From: Kurthia senegalensis
Lineage (GTDB): Bacteria > Bacillota > Bacilli > Bacillales_A > Planococcaceae
Direction of reading: 5' to 3'
NCBI RefSeq assembly: GCF_000285595.1
Contig: NZ_HE611067.1
Location: forward strand, 78,181 to 142,180
DNA length: 64,000 nt
Shown in pieces: positions 44,749 to 54,291 of this stretch. The first letter of the stretch is position 1; every line of letters begins with the position of its first letter. Made by a program: the position numbers and the translations under genes. Below the pieces are notes generated by a model. That model made no database searches. It saw only the letters and a list, made by a program, of their open reading frames with translations, and was not told the DNA's origin.

Positions 44749-45738
44749 CTATTCTATCGCGTGAACCTTAAACTTCGCCGCCAATTCAAATTGTTTTGGT
44801 GTCGTTCGTGCTAACAGCTCTTCTGTCAATGTCACTTTCACGATATCATGTTGATCGTAGGCGCTATAATAATACGTTTTAGAGTTATTACACATCGTAC
44901 CAACGTATTGTGAATAGTCAACCGTATCCGCTGCAGTAACAACGATTCCTTTAGGAATGCGAACCGTAGATAAAATATGGTAGTGATTGTAGACGCCTTG
45001 TTCTTCGTTCTCTGCTTCTTCAATATGCTCTTTAAAAAAGGCTGCTCGAACAAATCGTTCGGGTGGTGTAAAGCCACCCGGTAATCCTGTCGTCCCTGTT
45101 CCTTGAGAAAATGGATTCGCTATGTACTCGCCAAAACGAACCGGCTCATATTGCTTCGGACGCACGTGTAAATAATTACGCAAGTTTTCAATATGCCACT
45201 CTAAACATGGCGTATTCGTCATTACACCTATTTTATTCTCTTTTATAGATAAATCTTCTTCTGTCGGTTCAATGACGACACAGCGGCCTGTGAGGTCTGT
45301 TAAAATCCAATGAAGCGGTGTCACGATATTTAGTTCCGGTATCATCGCACTCACGATGTGTAAATCGGCTAATTTCCCCTCTACCTCTTCAATCGTTGCA
45401 CACGTCCCTAATAGCCATAAAATCAACTCATGCGGTGCGACGTTTACTTTATTGTTTATCGGGTGTTCTGCATAATATACTTCACCAGGCAAATACAGTT
45501 CTGCGACGCTAAGTCCTTTCTCATTCACACCATCCGCAACGAAATACGTGTCTCCTAACAGACGCCCTGCCCCTACAAAACCAAATTGCGTGTTGAATGA
45601 TGCTTTTTTGACAGCGGCCTGCCATTCAAACCCTCTCGGAATAAATAATGGACTTGGCTCAAGTGGAAATACAAAATCCATCGTTCTGGATAATAAATAC
45701 GTTCCATCTTTTGTTTTCGTAAAAACACCTGTACACAT
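44749..45738 (-). CDS. choloylglycine hydrolase / penicillin V acylase family amidase
   Basis: 329 residues from ATG 45736-45738, so that Cys2 is exposed as the N-terminal nucleophile after Met removal (MCTGVFTKTK). GAGGTG lies 7 bases upstream. Matching active-site residues: Cys2, Arg18 and Asp21 (LLSRTMDF), Asn174 (VMTNTPCLEWH) and Arg227 (PERFVRAAF). Position 82 is Tyr (AELYLPG), as reported for penicillin V acylases, where bile salt hydrolases tend to have Asn. These Ntn enzymes cleave linear amide bonds (penicillin V, acyl homoserine lactones, bile salts). The natural substrate is unknown. No signal peptide is seen. Confidence 0.85.
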   Translation of the reverse strand: MCTGVFTKTKDGTYLLSRTMDFVFPLEPSPLFIPRGFEWQAAVKKASFNTQFGFVGAGRLLGDTYFVADGVNEKGLSVAELYLPGEVYYAEHPINNKVNVAPHELILWLLGTCATIEEVEGKLADLHIVSAMIPELNIVTPLHWILTDLTGRCVVIEPTEEDLSIKENKIGVMTNTPCLEWHIENLRNYLHVRPKQYEPVRFGEYIANPFSQGTGTTGLPGGFTPPERFVRAAFFKEHIEEAENEEQGVYNHYHILSTVRIPKGIVVTAADTVDYSQYVGTMCNNSKTYYYSAYDQHDIVKVTLTEELLARTTPKQFELAAKFKVHAIE

Positions 45739-45906
45739 ATGACAACACCTCTTCAAATAATCTCCATACATCTCCATTTCCTTTTTCCTTTTTATTGAAA
45801 CAATTGTATAAAAACACTTTATTTTCTCTTATTAAAAATTTATCTCACGTTCTAAATACATTCATCGCTTTACCATCATGCCGTACAAAATAGCTTCTGA
45901 ACGTAT

Positions 45907-45949
45907 AAAAAAGACGGGCATGATTTTAAAAATCATGCCCGTCTTTTTA
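45907..45949 (-). terminator. terminator of the OatA-like gene
   Basis: Long stem around AAGACGGGCATGATTTT / AAAATCATGCCCGTCTT with T runs on both sides; very stable. Confidence 0.85.
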
Positions 45950-45958
45950 TTCGTTTAA

Positions 45959-47976
45959 TTATTCATTTTCTAAAATAGCTGTAATTTCTTTTTTCAACAT
46001 CGGTGCGAACGATTCTGCAAATGTGTTCGTAATGTGATCGTAATCACGATATACGACGACATTCCCGATAATCGGACGGAACTCACCGTCTATTTTAAAG
46101 TATTTAGAGAAATCAACTAAATGAAGTGGCGTATTCGATTGTTTTAATTGTTCCCAATATGCCGCATCTAATTGATTTTCTTCGTTATTCATTTTCTCTA
46201 CTGTGCTATCATAACCTTCTGTTTCAAGCGTTTCTAATACGTTAAACGTATAGCGTGGATTGTCTCTTAATGCGAGAACTTGAATACCGTACAGGTTTGT
46301 TAATAGCTCTGCTTGTTGTACGAGACCATTTTGAATTCCTTCAGAACGAGAGTCACTTGTCGTTCCGTGAAGAATGACGAGGTCAATGTCTTCTTTTTGT
46401 AAATACGCAACGACCCCATTAATCCATTCTAATTTTTGGTCATTCGCTTCATATTTATTCGAGAAACGTGTCCCTGAACGTGTAATGTTCAAAACGCGAT
46501 AATCTTCCATTGATTCTGTTGCAGCGATTACACCACCGAGCCATTGCTCTGAATGCGAACTTCCGACAACTGCAACTGTTTTTTATAAGATGTCGTATTG
46601 CCGTATGCGCCTACTTTAACATCAAATTTTTTCAGCCCTTGGTTCGAATCATCTTTATGTGAAATTGGATAATCTTCAAAAGCTGTTGCGAATGATGGCA
46701 TTGGCTCTTCTACCGATAATTCTGCTTTTGTATCGACGATTTGAGCACCTGGATATAAATTTTCAGCGCTTTCACTTTGTGCTGCTTTTGCATTTTCGTA
46801 TTTTTCTTGTGCTTCATGTTTTTCGTATTGGTAATTTCCGAACAACATTCCAATTAATACGACGTTCGCTAAACACATTGCGACTAAACGCTTCACGTTC
46901 TTGTTAACATTCGTCGATTGGCGAATCGGTTTTTCAACCAACTCAGTCATTAAATACGAACAAATAATAGATAAAATGATAATGACAAGACCAACGAGTA
47001 ATGAAATATCCGTTGAGACGTTGTATTTATAAAATGATAGAAGTACCCAGTGCCATAAATAAATACCGAATGAAATCCCACCAAGTTTCATTAAAATAGG
47101 TTGAGACAGTAAAGCACTTACGTTATATTTAGACGGTTTCGTTCCGGCTAATACGATCATAACCGCACATGTCATAGGCCATAGCGCAACGTACCCTGGG
47201 AACATATTGGAAACGTCGAATAATGCACCCGTTGCAAGTAATCCGAAAAGTCCAATCCAACCAATGACACCTGCAACATATGAGTGAATATGAATGTACG
47301 ATAAGTTAATACATAACAACCCACCAAGTGCAAATTCCCATACGCGTGCAAATGTCATGAAATAAGCAAATGGTTGATTCACAGACGTTAAATAAATAGA
47401 ATAAGCTAACGATGCAATGAATAACGTTGCTAGCACAATATTCATAAATAAACGCGCATTGCGAATCGCAAATTTTTTAATACAAAATAAAATAATGCTG
47501 AATAGGACGAACCAAATTAAATAAAATTGTCCTTGAATCGACATCGCCCAGAAATGCTCTACAGGGGATTTCATTTGATTAGCGTTTAAATAATCTGTAT
47601 TTGAAAAGGCTAATTGCCAGTTTTCATAATAAAAAAGTGAAGCGATAATTTCTTTAATCGTTTTAATAAAAATAGATTGTGGTAATAAGAAGAAGCTTGC
47701 GATGGTTACGATGCTTAAAATAAAGAAGACAGACGGTAGTAACCGTTTTAAAAGCTTCGATATGTATGGTATGAATTGAAAGCCATGTGTGCGATTAATT
47801 GTAGAGATAATCGAAGAAGTGATCAGAAAACCGGATATGACGAAAAATACATCCACCCCTCCCGACACACGTCCGAACCATATGTGGTACACAGCTACGA
47901 GTAGTGCAGCGACAATTCTTAACCCTTCAATTTCGGGTCTGAATTTCTTTTCAACTTGAATAATAGGTTGATTCAT
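45959..47976 (-). pseudogene. OatA-like acyltransferase with SGNH domain, one frameshift
   Basis: The first frame (47976-46528) is an acyltransferase-3 membrane domain: FRPEIEGLRIVAALLVAVYH, FVISGFLITS, about 10 helices, then an outer linker. The second frame (46510-45959) is the end of an SGNH domain. Adding one A to the T6 run at 46579-46584 restores the SGNH nucleophile block AVVGSSHSEQWLGG and joins them into about 670 residues. Such proteins acetylate peptidoglycan or other envelope glycans; OatA gives lysozyme resistance. GGAGG precedes ATG 47976. The single homopolymer break suggests a sequencing error. Confidence 0.75.
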
Positions 47977-48600
47977 CTAGTATTTCCTCCAGAGAATTTT
48001 TCATAAACTTAGCGTTCAAATACTATATTAGATTAGTAATATCAAGTGATGTATCATGCACAATTTATTCATTTGTATATTAATAAATTGTGTAAATTTA
48101 TACGAAGCCTCCTCTTACAATGTACTTTTCATACAAGATAAAATTACAAACAAAGGTAAATAAGTATTCTTTACGTTACAATTTATCATTGATAATTGTA
48201 TCATCATGTATAGTTGTTAAATTAATTTCAAAGATACTTTAACCTAATTTTAATATTTTTGTCATATATCCGTTATGTGTATATTTTATCACTATTAACG
48301 AATATTAATTACCAATGTATTATATATTTGATAAATATAGAATTTTCATATCAAAAGCGAAGGAATACTATCATTTTCTATTGAAGAAAAAGGAAATAGA
48401 CAATTTAGAAAAATAAAAAATATTAAATTTATGTAACTTTTATAAGAAAAGGATACATAACAATAAATGACATCATTATATTATTATATCATCTTTTTAA
48501 TATATAGGTCATACAATGCTAGTATATGAGTTCTTTACATATACCCTTTTTTGTATGTTTAATGTGTACTCGTTCTATTATGTAACAATTATAAATACAC
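47977..48600. other. long AT-rich gene-free stretch
   Basis: About 620 bases with no open frame that has a ribosome site. It should contain the promoter of the OatA-like gene on the minus strand. No structured RNA or repeat was recognised. Confidence 0.4.
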
Positions 48601-48635
48601 AAAAAAGGATCCGAGCAAAATAACTCGAATCCTTT
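48601..48635. terminator. second hairpin downstream of the cold-shock gene
   Basis: AAAGGATCCGAG pairs with CTCGAATCCTTT across an 8-base loop (one mismatch), with A/T runs outside. It lies just past the first terminator and may be a back-up. Confidence 0.5.
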
Positions 48636-48648
48636 AAAAATAAACATA

Positions 48649-48679
48649 AAAAAAGTGCAATCCTAAGATTGCACTTTTT
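48649..48679 (-). terminator. terminator of the cold-shock gene
   Basis: Stem AAAAAGTGCAATC / GATTGCACTTTTT with a 4-base loop, placed about 20 bases after the stop. Confidence 0.85.
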
Positions 48680-48697
48680 AAATCGAAACTTTAAAAA

Positions 48698-48898
48698 TTA
48701 AAGTTTTACGATGTTAGCAGCTTGAGGTCCGCGTTGGCCTTCTTCTACTTCGAATTCAACTTTTTGACCTTCTTCTAAAGTTTTGAAACCTTCGCCAGTG
48801 ATAGCTGAGAAGTGAGCGAATACGTCAGAACCGCCTTCAACTTCGATGAAACCGAAACCTTTGTCTGCGTTAAACCATTTTACTGTACCTTGTGTCAT
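48698..48898 (-). CDS. cold-shock protein (Csp family)
   Basis: 66 residues starting at ATG 48896-48898 ([10 protein letters not shown]) with GGAGGTCA upstream. The two RNA-binding motifs are intact: KGFGFIEV (RNP1) and DVFAHFS (RNP2). It ends in the usual [10 protein letters not shown]. It binds single-stranded RNA/DNA and acts as an RNA chaperone, often induced by cold or abundant at normal growth. It has its own promoter (49047-49075) and a 142-base leader with a very stable hairpin. Confidence 0.95.
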   Translation of the reverse strand: MTQGTVKWFNADKGFGFIEVEGGSDVFAHFSAITGEGFKTLEEGQKVEFEVEEGQRGPQAANIVKL

Positions 48899-48950
48899 TT
48901 GAATGACCTCCAATTATTTATTAATAAGATCATTTCTTCATAATGAAAAA

Positions 48951-49010
48951 AATTCACGTATTACAAAAAGTAATAAAATAAACACTAATACTTTTTGTAA
49001 TAGGTGAATT
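48951..49010 (-). promoter_or_regulatory. 22-bp leader hairpin with T7 run in the cold-shock 5' UTR
   Basis: Arms 48951-48972 and 48989-49010 pair over 22 positions with one mismatch around a 16-base loop. On the transcript strand the hairpin is followed by seven Ts, like an intrinsic terminator, yet it lies between the predicted promoter and the gene. It may act as an attenuator or temperature-sensitive switch. Confidence 0.55.
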
Positions 49011-49046
49011 CAAAACTATCTTGTAATGCTGTTCTTATTTAAGTTC

Positions 49047-49075
49047 ATTATACACTATAAATATAACATTGTCTA
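49047..49075 (-). promoter_or_regulatory. promoter of the cold-shock gene
   Basis: On the minus strand: TAGACA (49070-49075), spacer 17, perfect TATAAT (49047-49052). The predicted transcript starts near 49040. Confidence 0.7.
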
Positions 49076-49112
49076 TTCATTTTTAAAATTTCTACAAATT
49101 TATCCCAATTAA

Positions 49113-49147
49113 TTAAAAAAGATGTTTTACATATTTCAAAACATCTT
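49113..49147 (-). terminator. terminator of the 49149-49508 gene
   Basis: Stem AAGATGTTTT / AAAACATCTT with a 9-base loop, followed on the minus strand by a T6 run. Confidence 0.7.
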
Positions 49148-49148
49148 A

Positions 49149-49508
49149 TTAAAATACTTTACTCACATCATTAAATAACTGCCCCGTGTAATTTTCATAG
49201 GAAAATATAGCAGTCTCTGAAACACTCGCAACAAACGTTTGTAAACTTTCAAAATTTCGAACGCGGCAACCAGCGAATAAATCTTCTAATACACGGATCG
49301 CCCAACAAATGGCGTTTGCTACGATATCCTCTTGCACATCTGAATACAATATATATTCTTTATAAATCATTAACACGTCTGTACGTTCTTTCATATATTC
49401 TTCTTGAAACAATGGTGTAGAAGACAACGCTACTAATTTTTGAATTCTATTTAAAAGAACATAGTTATGTGAATAATACATCGTCTTTGTATTCAATGAA
49501 CTGCTCAC
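49149..49508 (-). CDS. hypothetical protein
   Basis: 119 residues, helical, soluble, mildly acidic, with two Cys (AICWAIRVL and AGCRVRNF). The start is uncertain: GTG 49506-49508 has AGAGGAG very close, and a TTG four codons later is spaced further away. I do not recognise a family. It has its own terminator and is separated from the cold-shock gene. Confidence 0.5.
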   Translation of the reverse strand: MSSSLNTKTMYYSHNYVLLNRIQKLVALSSTPLFQEEYMKERTDVLMIYKEYILYSDVQEDIVANAICWAIRVLEDLFAGCRVRNFESLQTFVASVSETAIFSYENYTGQLFNDVSKVF

Positions 49509-49713
49509 GCTCCTCTTTTTCCACTTTAAATCGTTTGATTTTTCTGATTATATTTTAACCCATTTGGAATAGAAAAAACAATTTTTTCGAAAAACACTAG
49601 GAAAGATGGACTTAAAAAATGAAAAATGTGTAAAAATCCTTTGGGATTATTTTGAATTCAATATATTTTTGACTAGTTAAGCTAGAATAAGTGTAAAAAT
49701 TTATATAAACAAT

Positions 49714-49748
49714 AAAAAAGCACTACTGCTCATAAAGCAATAGTGCTC
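49714..49748 (-). terminator. terminator of speG
   Basis: Stem AGCACTACTGC / GCAATAGTGCT (one mismatch) followed on the minus strand by a T6 run. Confidence 0.7.
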
Positions 49749-49755
49749 CTATCTA

Positions 49756-50280
49756 TTATGGTGTACGCAATGTTTCTAAATAGTTTCGTTGAAAAATGCA
49801 CATCGTGAGTGCATCGTGATAAAAACCGTTAATAAAGAAATGTTCTTTAAATATCCCTTCATGTTCAAATCCTGCTTTTTCATAAATATGGATTGCTTTT
49901 TTATTTTCTTTATCTACGAACAAATACAGCTTATGCAAATTTAATATTTTAAATGCGTAATCAATCGCAAGTGTCGTCGCTGTAAATGCAAAACCTTTTC
50001 CTTGAGCAGAAGGGTCAATAATAATTTGGAATTCGGCATTTCGATGGATTAAATCGATTTCTACTAATTCAACGAGTCCGGCAATTTGCGTGCCGTCCAT
50101 AATAATAAACCGACGCTCACTTTGATTATGAATATGTTTATCGAATAATTGTTCCAATTCAACATACGATTCATACGGTTCTTCAAACCAGTAAGACATA
50201 ATGCGATTATCATTGTTTAACTGATGAATGTAGCGAAGATCTTCCCTTTCCAATGCTCTTAATTTCAAATTCGTTGTCAT
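49756..50280 (-). CDS. speG: spermidine N(1)-acetyltransferase (SpeG)
   Basis: 174 residues of the GNAT fold that align closely with Spe[66 protein letters not shown], then the acetyl-CoA loop [10 protein letters not shown] and [17 protein letters not shown]. SpeG acetylates spermidine or spermine with acetyl-CoA, protecting cells from polyamine toxicity. Single gene. The ribosome site is weak (GGTGA). Confidence 0.92.
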   Translation of the reverse strand: MTTNLKLRALEREDLRYIHQLNNDNRIMSYWFEEPYESYVELEQLFDKHIHNQSERRFIIMDGTQIAGLVELVEIDLIHRNAEFQIIIDPSAQGKGFAFTATTLAIDYAFKILNLHKLYLFVDKENKKAIHIYEKAGFEHEGIFKEHFFINGFYHDALTMCIFQRNYLETLRTP

Positions 50281-50354
50281 GTTTTCACCATTTCAATTTG
50301 TATTTGAAGTATTTACTTCTCTATACTTTACCCACTTCTGCTATACAGTAAGCA

Positions 50355-51761
50355 TTAAAAAGTAGATAAGCCTGTAAATTCTTGAATATGATATAAAACC
50401 GTCTTCCACCATATTTTTTCCCCGTACGTTTCATACGATACCGTATAGTTTCCATCTATATTATTCCAAATCTGATTATAGTACGTTAAAAGCTGTTGTG
50501 CTGTGTCGTGTTCAACTGGAAGTTTGGCATATAGATCCGTTTCTAAATTGAAATCACGTAAATTTCGCTTCGTAAAGTTTGCAGAACCTCCGACGACCGT
50601 TAGCTCGTCTCCTTGTTTTAACAATAAAAACTTACTATGGTACTGTTCGCCTTTCGTATCGTACCACCGAATATCAATAGACGGTTCTTTGCTCAATTCA
50701 GCTGCTACCGGACGATTCGGAATGCCGTTTTTCTTTAAGCCGAATGCATCTCGATTCGCATCTAACACTAATTGTATGCTGACGCCTCGTTTCGCTGCTG
50801 CTTTCAGCTCATTAATGAATGGTCGATCTGCTAAATAAAAGACGCCAATTTGAATCGCATCACCTTTATTCGCCCGTTTCACCGTATTAACTAGCACATT
50901 CCCAATCGCACCCTCTGTGATGATTTTCGTCTCGATTTCTCCATCTGCTTGTTGTGTAAATGTATGTTTCGGTAACGACTGGCCCATCATTTTCAAAATC
51001 GCATTTTCGGATGCGTATAAGTCATTTAAAATCGCACCTTGTACGACGAAGCCGATATTGGAATGAAGGCTGCTACCATCATGTGAAATGTTGGCAGACG
51101 CAATCAATGCCTCGTGATCGTTTAATAGTACTTTACGATGATTCGCTTTAAAGTTCACTAAATCTAAGTAAGCGCCAAGTGACATTTTTTTATCTTTGTT
51201 GAAGGCATTCGGAAATAGGCCGTTCGTTGATGTTGGAATCCATTGTAAATAAGAACGCCATACGCTCGAATACAAGGGGTTTGAATCTTTTAACTTCGTC
51301 AAATCCGTCTCTACGACGTCAATGCCCGCTTCTTTTAATCGCTGTAAAAGTAGTGAAGGTGACGATTGATAAGCCGAATTAATTGGATCTGTGATGACTG
51401 TAACGTGCAAGTCTTTCGTCGCTTCTTTTTTCTCGATGAGTGCATCCGTTAACTGCTCAGCACGATTGTCGAACGTTGAAGTCGAATGGTTGTAATCATC
51501 ATTAAACAAAAATAAATCAACGACAAGTACTTTTTCCGCTTCGTTTATGATTTGTAACCCTCGCTTAAACAACTGCTGTTCATGTACACGAGTTCCATTT
51601 TTTTCGTACGTTAAATCCGTTAAAAACTCCAGTTGATCCGCATAATAGACGTTTCCATCCATTGAGAGTCCTTCTGGTACGTCTTTTAATGCATGGGCAT
51701 TCCACATAAGAAGTGGGATGATCAGTAAAATACAGCAAATGATTTTCATTGTTTTCTTCAT
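50355..51761 (-). CDS. secreted/membrane phospholipase D-family protein
   Basis: 468 residues from ATG 51759-51761 (MKKTMKIICC) with AAGGGGG upstream. There is an N-terminal signal or anchor (residues 5-22). Two PLD half-sites are present: NHRKVLLNDHEALIASANIS near residue 205 and YHSKFLLLKQGDELTVVGGS near 385, each H-x-K-x(4)-(D/G-like) with downstream GSxN/ASxN. Cardiolipin-synthase-like and nuclease-like members share this layout. It probably acts outside the membrane on phospholipids. Same strand as, and 47 bases beyond, the histidine kinase gene. Confidence 0.8.
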   Translation of the reverse strand: MKKTMKIICCILLIIPLLMWNAHALKDVPEGLSMDGNVYYADQLEFLTDLTYEKNGTRVHEQQLFKRGLQIINEAEKVLVVDLFLFNDDYNHSTSTFDNRAEQLTDALIEKKEATKDLHVTVITDPINSAYQSSPSLLLQRLKEAGIDVVETDLTKLKDSNPLYSSVWRSYLQWIPTSTNGLFPNAFNKDKKMSLGAYLDLVNFKANHRKVLLNDHEALIASANISHDGSSLHSNIGFVVQGAILNDLYASENAILKMMGQSLPKHTFTQQADGEIETKIITEGAIGNVLVNTVKRANKGDAIQIGVFYLADRPFINELKAAAKRGVSIQLVLDANRDAFGLKKNGIPNRPVAAELSKEPSIDIRWYDTKGEQYHSKFLLLKQGDELTVVGGSANFTKRNLRDFNLETDLYAKLPVEHDTAQQLLTYYNQIWNNIDGNYTVSYETYGEKIWWKTVLYHIQEFTGLSTF

Positions 51762-51808
51762 AATAAGACAACCCCCTTCTTGCATCGTTCCTCTGATCCT
51801 GTCTTCGT

Positions 51809-53461
51809 TCAGTTCATATGTTTCGGTACGAAAATTTTAAAGATTGTTCCTTGTCCAACCGCACTGCGCACCTCAATTTTCCCACCATGCAGATGAACGA
51901 GTTGTTGGGTAATCGCCATTCCAAGACCTGAGCCTTCCGTATGTTCCGTCGTGTTCGTCCCTCGATAATACCGATTGAACAATTGTTCTTTCGTACACTC
52001 ATCCATCCCTTTCCCGTTATCTCGAATTTCAATACACACCGTATTTTTCAAGCTCATCGTCGTGACATCAATTTTCGTACCGATTGGATTATGTTTCACG
52101 CTATTTAATAAAAGGTTATCCAGTACCCGTTGGAATAAAACAGGATCTCCTTCTATATAAAGGGGCTCATCGCTTATATGAATGTCATACAAATACGTTG
52201 GATGCTCTTCTAAATGCTGAATAATCGTACGACGTACCATCTCATGCAACTCAATTTTTCTTTTTTGAATAGGTAAATTATTGTTTTTAATGCGGTACGT
52301 GAGCGTTAAGTCATCAATCAGTTTTTTCATATAAACGGACTTTTCATCGATTCGCATTAAAAAGTCATCTTTTTCTTCTTCTGTCCAGTTATAATCTGTC
52401 TGTAACATTTTCGTATAGCCCATAACGGTCGCAAGTGGTGTTTTCAAGTCATGGGATAAACCAGCAATCCATTCTTCCCGATGAACTTCTAATTTTTTTC
52501 GTTCTACTTCATGATTATGTAGCTCATTCGAAACTTCTTGTAACGTTTGAATCATCTCACGGTAAATACGATATTTGAATTTCACCTGTCCTTTACGATT
52601 TAAAAATAAAGGCTGTCCCTTTTTATTTAATGGTACATCGTATCGTTTCTCTCCAATATTCCGAATCCACTCCATAAACATCCGCAGTGGAGAAGAAAAT
52701 TTACGGACGAAAAAGTAAATCATGATTCCTAAAAATACAATGCTTCCGACGCCATACCAAATAATCGGCCATTTCAATTCGGCTAATACGGCACGTCCGC
52801 CGACTTCAGGACGCTTCTCTGCAACGATAATCGTCCTGCCCGATGCCTCATCAATAAAACGCTCCATATGATAGTCATAATAACCATTCAACAATTTCTC
52901 TACCATATCGTCGGATTTACTTACATTAATGGAATCAAGTATTTTATTCTTATCTACATATAACACTTTCAGTTTCGTATTTAGTTTCGGTAATTGATTG
53001 TTTTGTAAATCCATCGTCTCTTTAATACGCTGCATCGTCGTGAACACTTTATTTTCTCGACCGTAGACGACATAAGCATTTTTCTTTTTGTCCGATAAAT
53101 AATCGGTATAGACGACATTCATTAAATATTTTTCTTGAGAAAGTAAGTGATTGTACTCAAATGTTTCGTGACTTGCTGCATTGTACGTCATCAACAAGTC
53201 CTTCTTTTCATTGTATATCGCTAACCAGCCATTTTGAGAACGTACTTTTTCTTTCAACTCTGCATCAATTGTAGCGCTATGCTCAGCAATATGAACGTGT
53301 TTATTGAAGTAAAAAGAATCTGTTTCGAGCAGATCATTGTCTGCCTCACCTGTCGACAGTGCAATACCGAGCAACATGAGAAAAGCGATGCCCGCAATGA
53401 CCGTTACGACGAGTAAAATAAGTGCTTGGAAAAAGAAAGACGTCGCAAACCTTCGATGCAT
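51809..53461 (-). CDS. sensor histidine kinase
   Basis: 550 residues: membrane helix 9-35, a large extracytoplasmic sensor (36-230), helix 231-252, then a linker, the DHp domain with phosphoacceptor His337 (IAGLSHDLKTPLATVMGY), N box LLNSVKHNPIGTK, G1 RDNGKGMD and G2 GSGLGMAITQQL. It autophosphorylates and passes phosphate to the response regulator encoded two bases upstream. The sensor domain is unlike the tiny sensors of Bce/Gra kinases, so it likely detects an extracellular ligand directly. The signal is unknown. Confidence 0.92.
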   Translation of the reverse strand: MHRRFATSFFFQALILLVVTVIAGIAFLMLLGIALSTGEADNDLLETDSFYFNKHVHIAEHSATIDAELKEKVRSQNGWLAIYNEKKDLLMTYNAASHETFEYNHLLSQEKYLMNVVYTDYLSDKKKNAYVVYGRENKVFTTMQRIKETMDLQNNQLPKLNTKLKVLYVDKNKILDSINVSKSDDMVEKLLNGYYDYHMERFIDEASGRTIIVAEKRPEVGGRAVLAELKWPIIWYGVGSIVFLGIMIYFFVRKFSSPLRMFMEWIRNIGEKRYDVPLNKKGQPLFLNRKGQVKFKYRIYREMIQTLQEVSNELHNHEVERKKLEVHREEWIAGLSHDLKTPLATVMGYTKMLQTDYNWTEEEKDDFLMRIDEKSVYMKKLIDDLTLTYRIKNNNLPIQKRKIELHEMVRRTIIQHLEEHPTYLYDIHISDEPLYIEGDPVLFQRVLDNLLLNSVKHNPIGTKIDVTTMSLKNTVCIEIRDNGKGMDECTKEQLFNRYYRGTNTTEHTEGSGLGMAITQQLVHLHGGKIEVRSAVGQGTIFKIFVPKHMN

Positions 53462-53463
53462 CT

Positions 53464-54156
53464 CTACTTAACCCCTTCCGGCACGAATTTATAACCGAGA
53501 CCTCGTACGGTGACAATCATTTCTGGGTGACTCGCGTCTTGCTCCAATTTTTGGCGCAATTTTCGAATATGTACCATTACCGTATTGTCCTCGCCTAAAT
53601 AGCTTTCACCCCAAACTTTTTCGTAAATTTGTGCTTTCGTAAATAATTGGTTCGGGTGCTGTGCAAAAAAGAGCAGTAGCTGATACAATTGCGCAGATAA
53701 ATGAATCACTTCTCCGTGCAAACGAACTTCTCCAGAAATAGGGTCGATCAGCAGTTCATGAAATTGAATCAATTTTGTCGCCGGTTGTTGTACACGGCGT
53801 AATCTGGCCTTTATTCTCGCAACGACTTCGAGTGGATTAAATGGCTTCGTAATGTAATCATCCGCCCCAAGCGCAAAACCAGTTAGCGTATCTAAGTCTG
53901 AAGAACGCGCAGTTACGAAGAAAATAGGTGCTTCCGTCAACTGACGAATTTGTGGGCTAATTTCAAAACCACTTAGTCCCGGCATTGATACGTCCAATAA
54001 AATTAAATCATATTGATTTACTTGACATTTTTCGAGTGCTTCTTCTCCCGTTGTTGCCAAGTCGATCGCATGAAATCCTTCTTTTGTTAAAATTGTTTGT
54101 AGCATTGTTAGTAATGAAATTTCATCATCTACGATTAGTAATTTCACATCGTACAT
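53464..54156 (-). CDS. OmpR/PhoB-family response regulator
   Basis: 230 residues. The receiver domain has the acidic pair VDDE near residue 9, phosphoacceptor Asp in LILLDVSMPG near 54, Thr in FFVTAR and Lys in YITKPF. The winged-helix output domain starts near 130 and ends with NTVMVHIRKLRQKLEQD and TVRGLGYKFV. AAAAGGAG precedes ATG 54156. It is encoded with its kinase and divergent from an ABC export pair, which may be a target; see the TTAAG repeats at 54209-54224. Confidence 0.93.
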   Translation of the reverse strand: MYDVKLLIVDDEISLLTMLQTILTKEGFHAIDLATTGEEALEKCQVNQYDLILLDVSMPGLSGFEISPQIRQLTEAPIFFVTARSSDLDTLTGFALGADDYITKPFNPLEVVARIKARLRRVQQPATKLIQFHELLIDPISGEVRLHGEVIHLSAQLYQLLLFFAQHPNQLFTKAQIYEKVWGESYLGEDNTVMVHIRKLRQKLEQDASHPEMIVTVRGLGYKFVPEGVK

Positions 54157-54208
54157 AAAACCACTCCTTTTCTGTATAATAGCATGATTTCATAATGCCT
54201 TATAAAAT

Positions 54209-54224
54209 TTAAGAAAACGTTAAG
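54209..54224. promoter_or_regulatory. 11-bp-spaced direct repeat between response regulator and ABC genes
   Basis: TTAAG-N6-TTAAG has an 11-bp start-to-start period, as expected for an OmpR-family site. It lies in the divergent intergenic region and is a candidate site for the adjacent regulator. Confidence 0.4.
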
Positions 54225-54291
54225 GTATTGATTCACAAATAGTAAGTTTCATTTAGTATACTTCAACTAAACTTATATAAAGGAGCGATTT

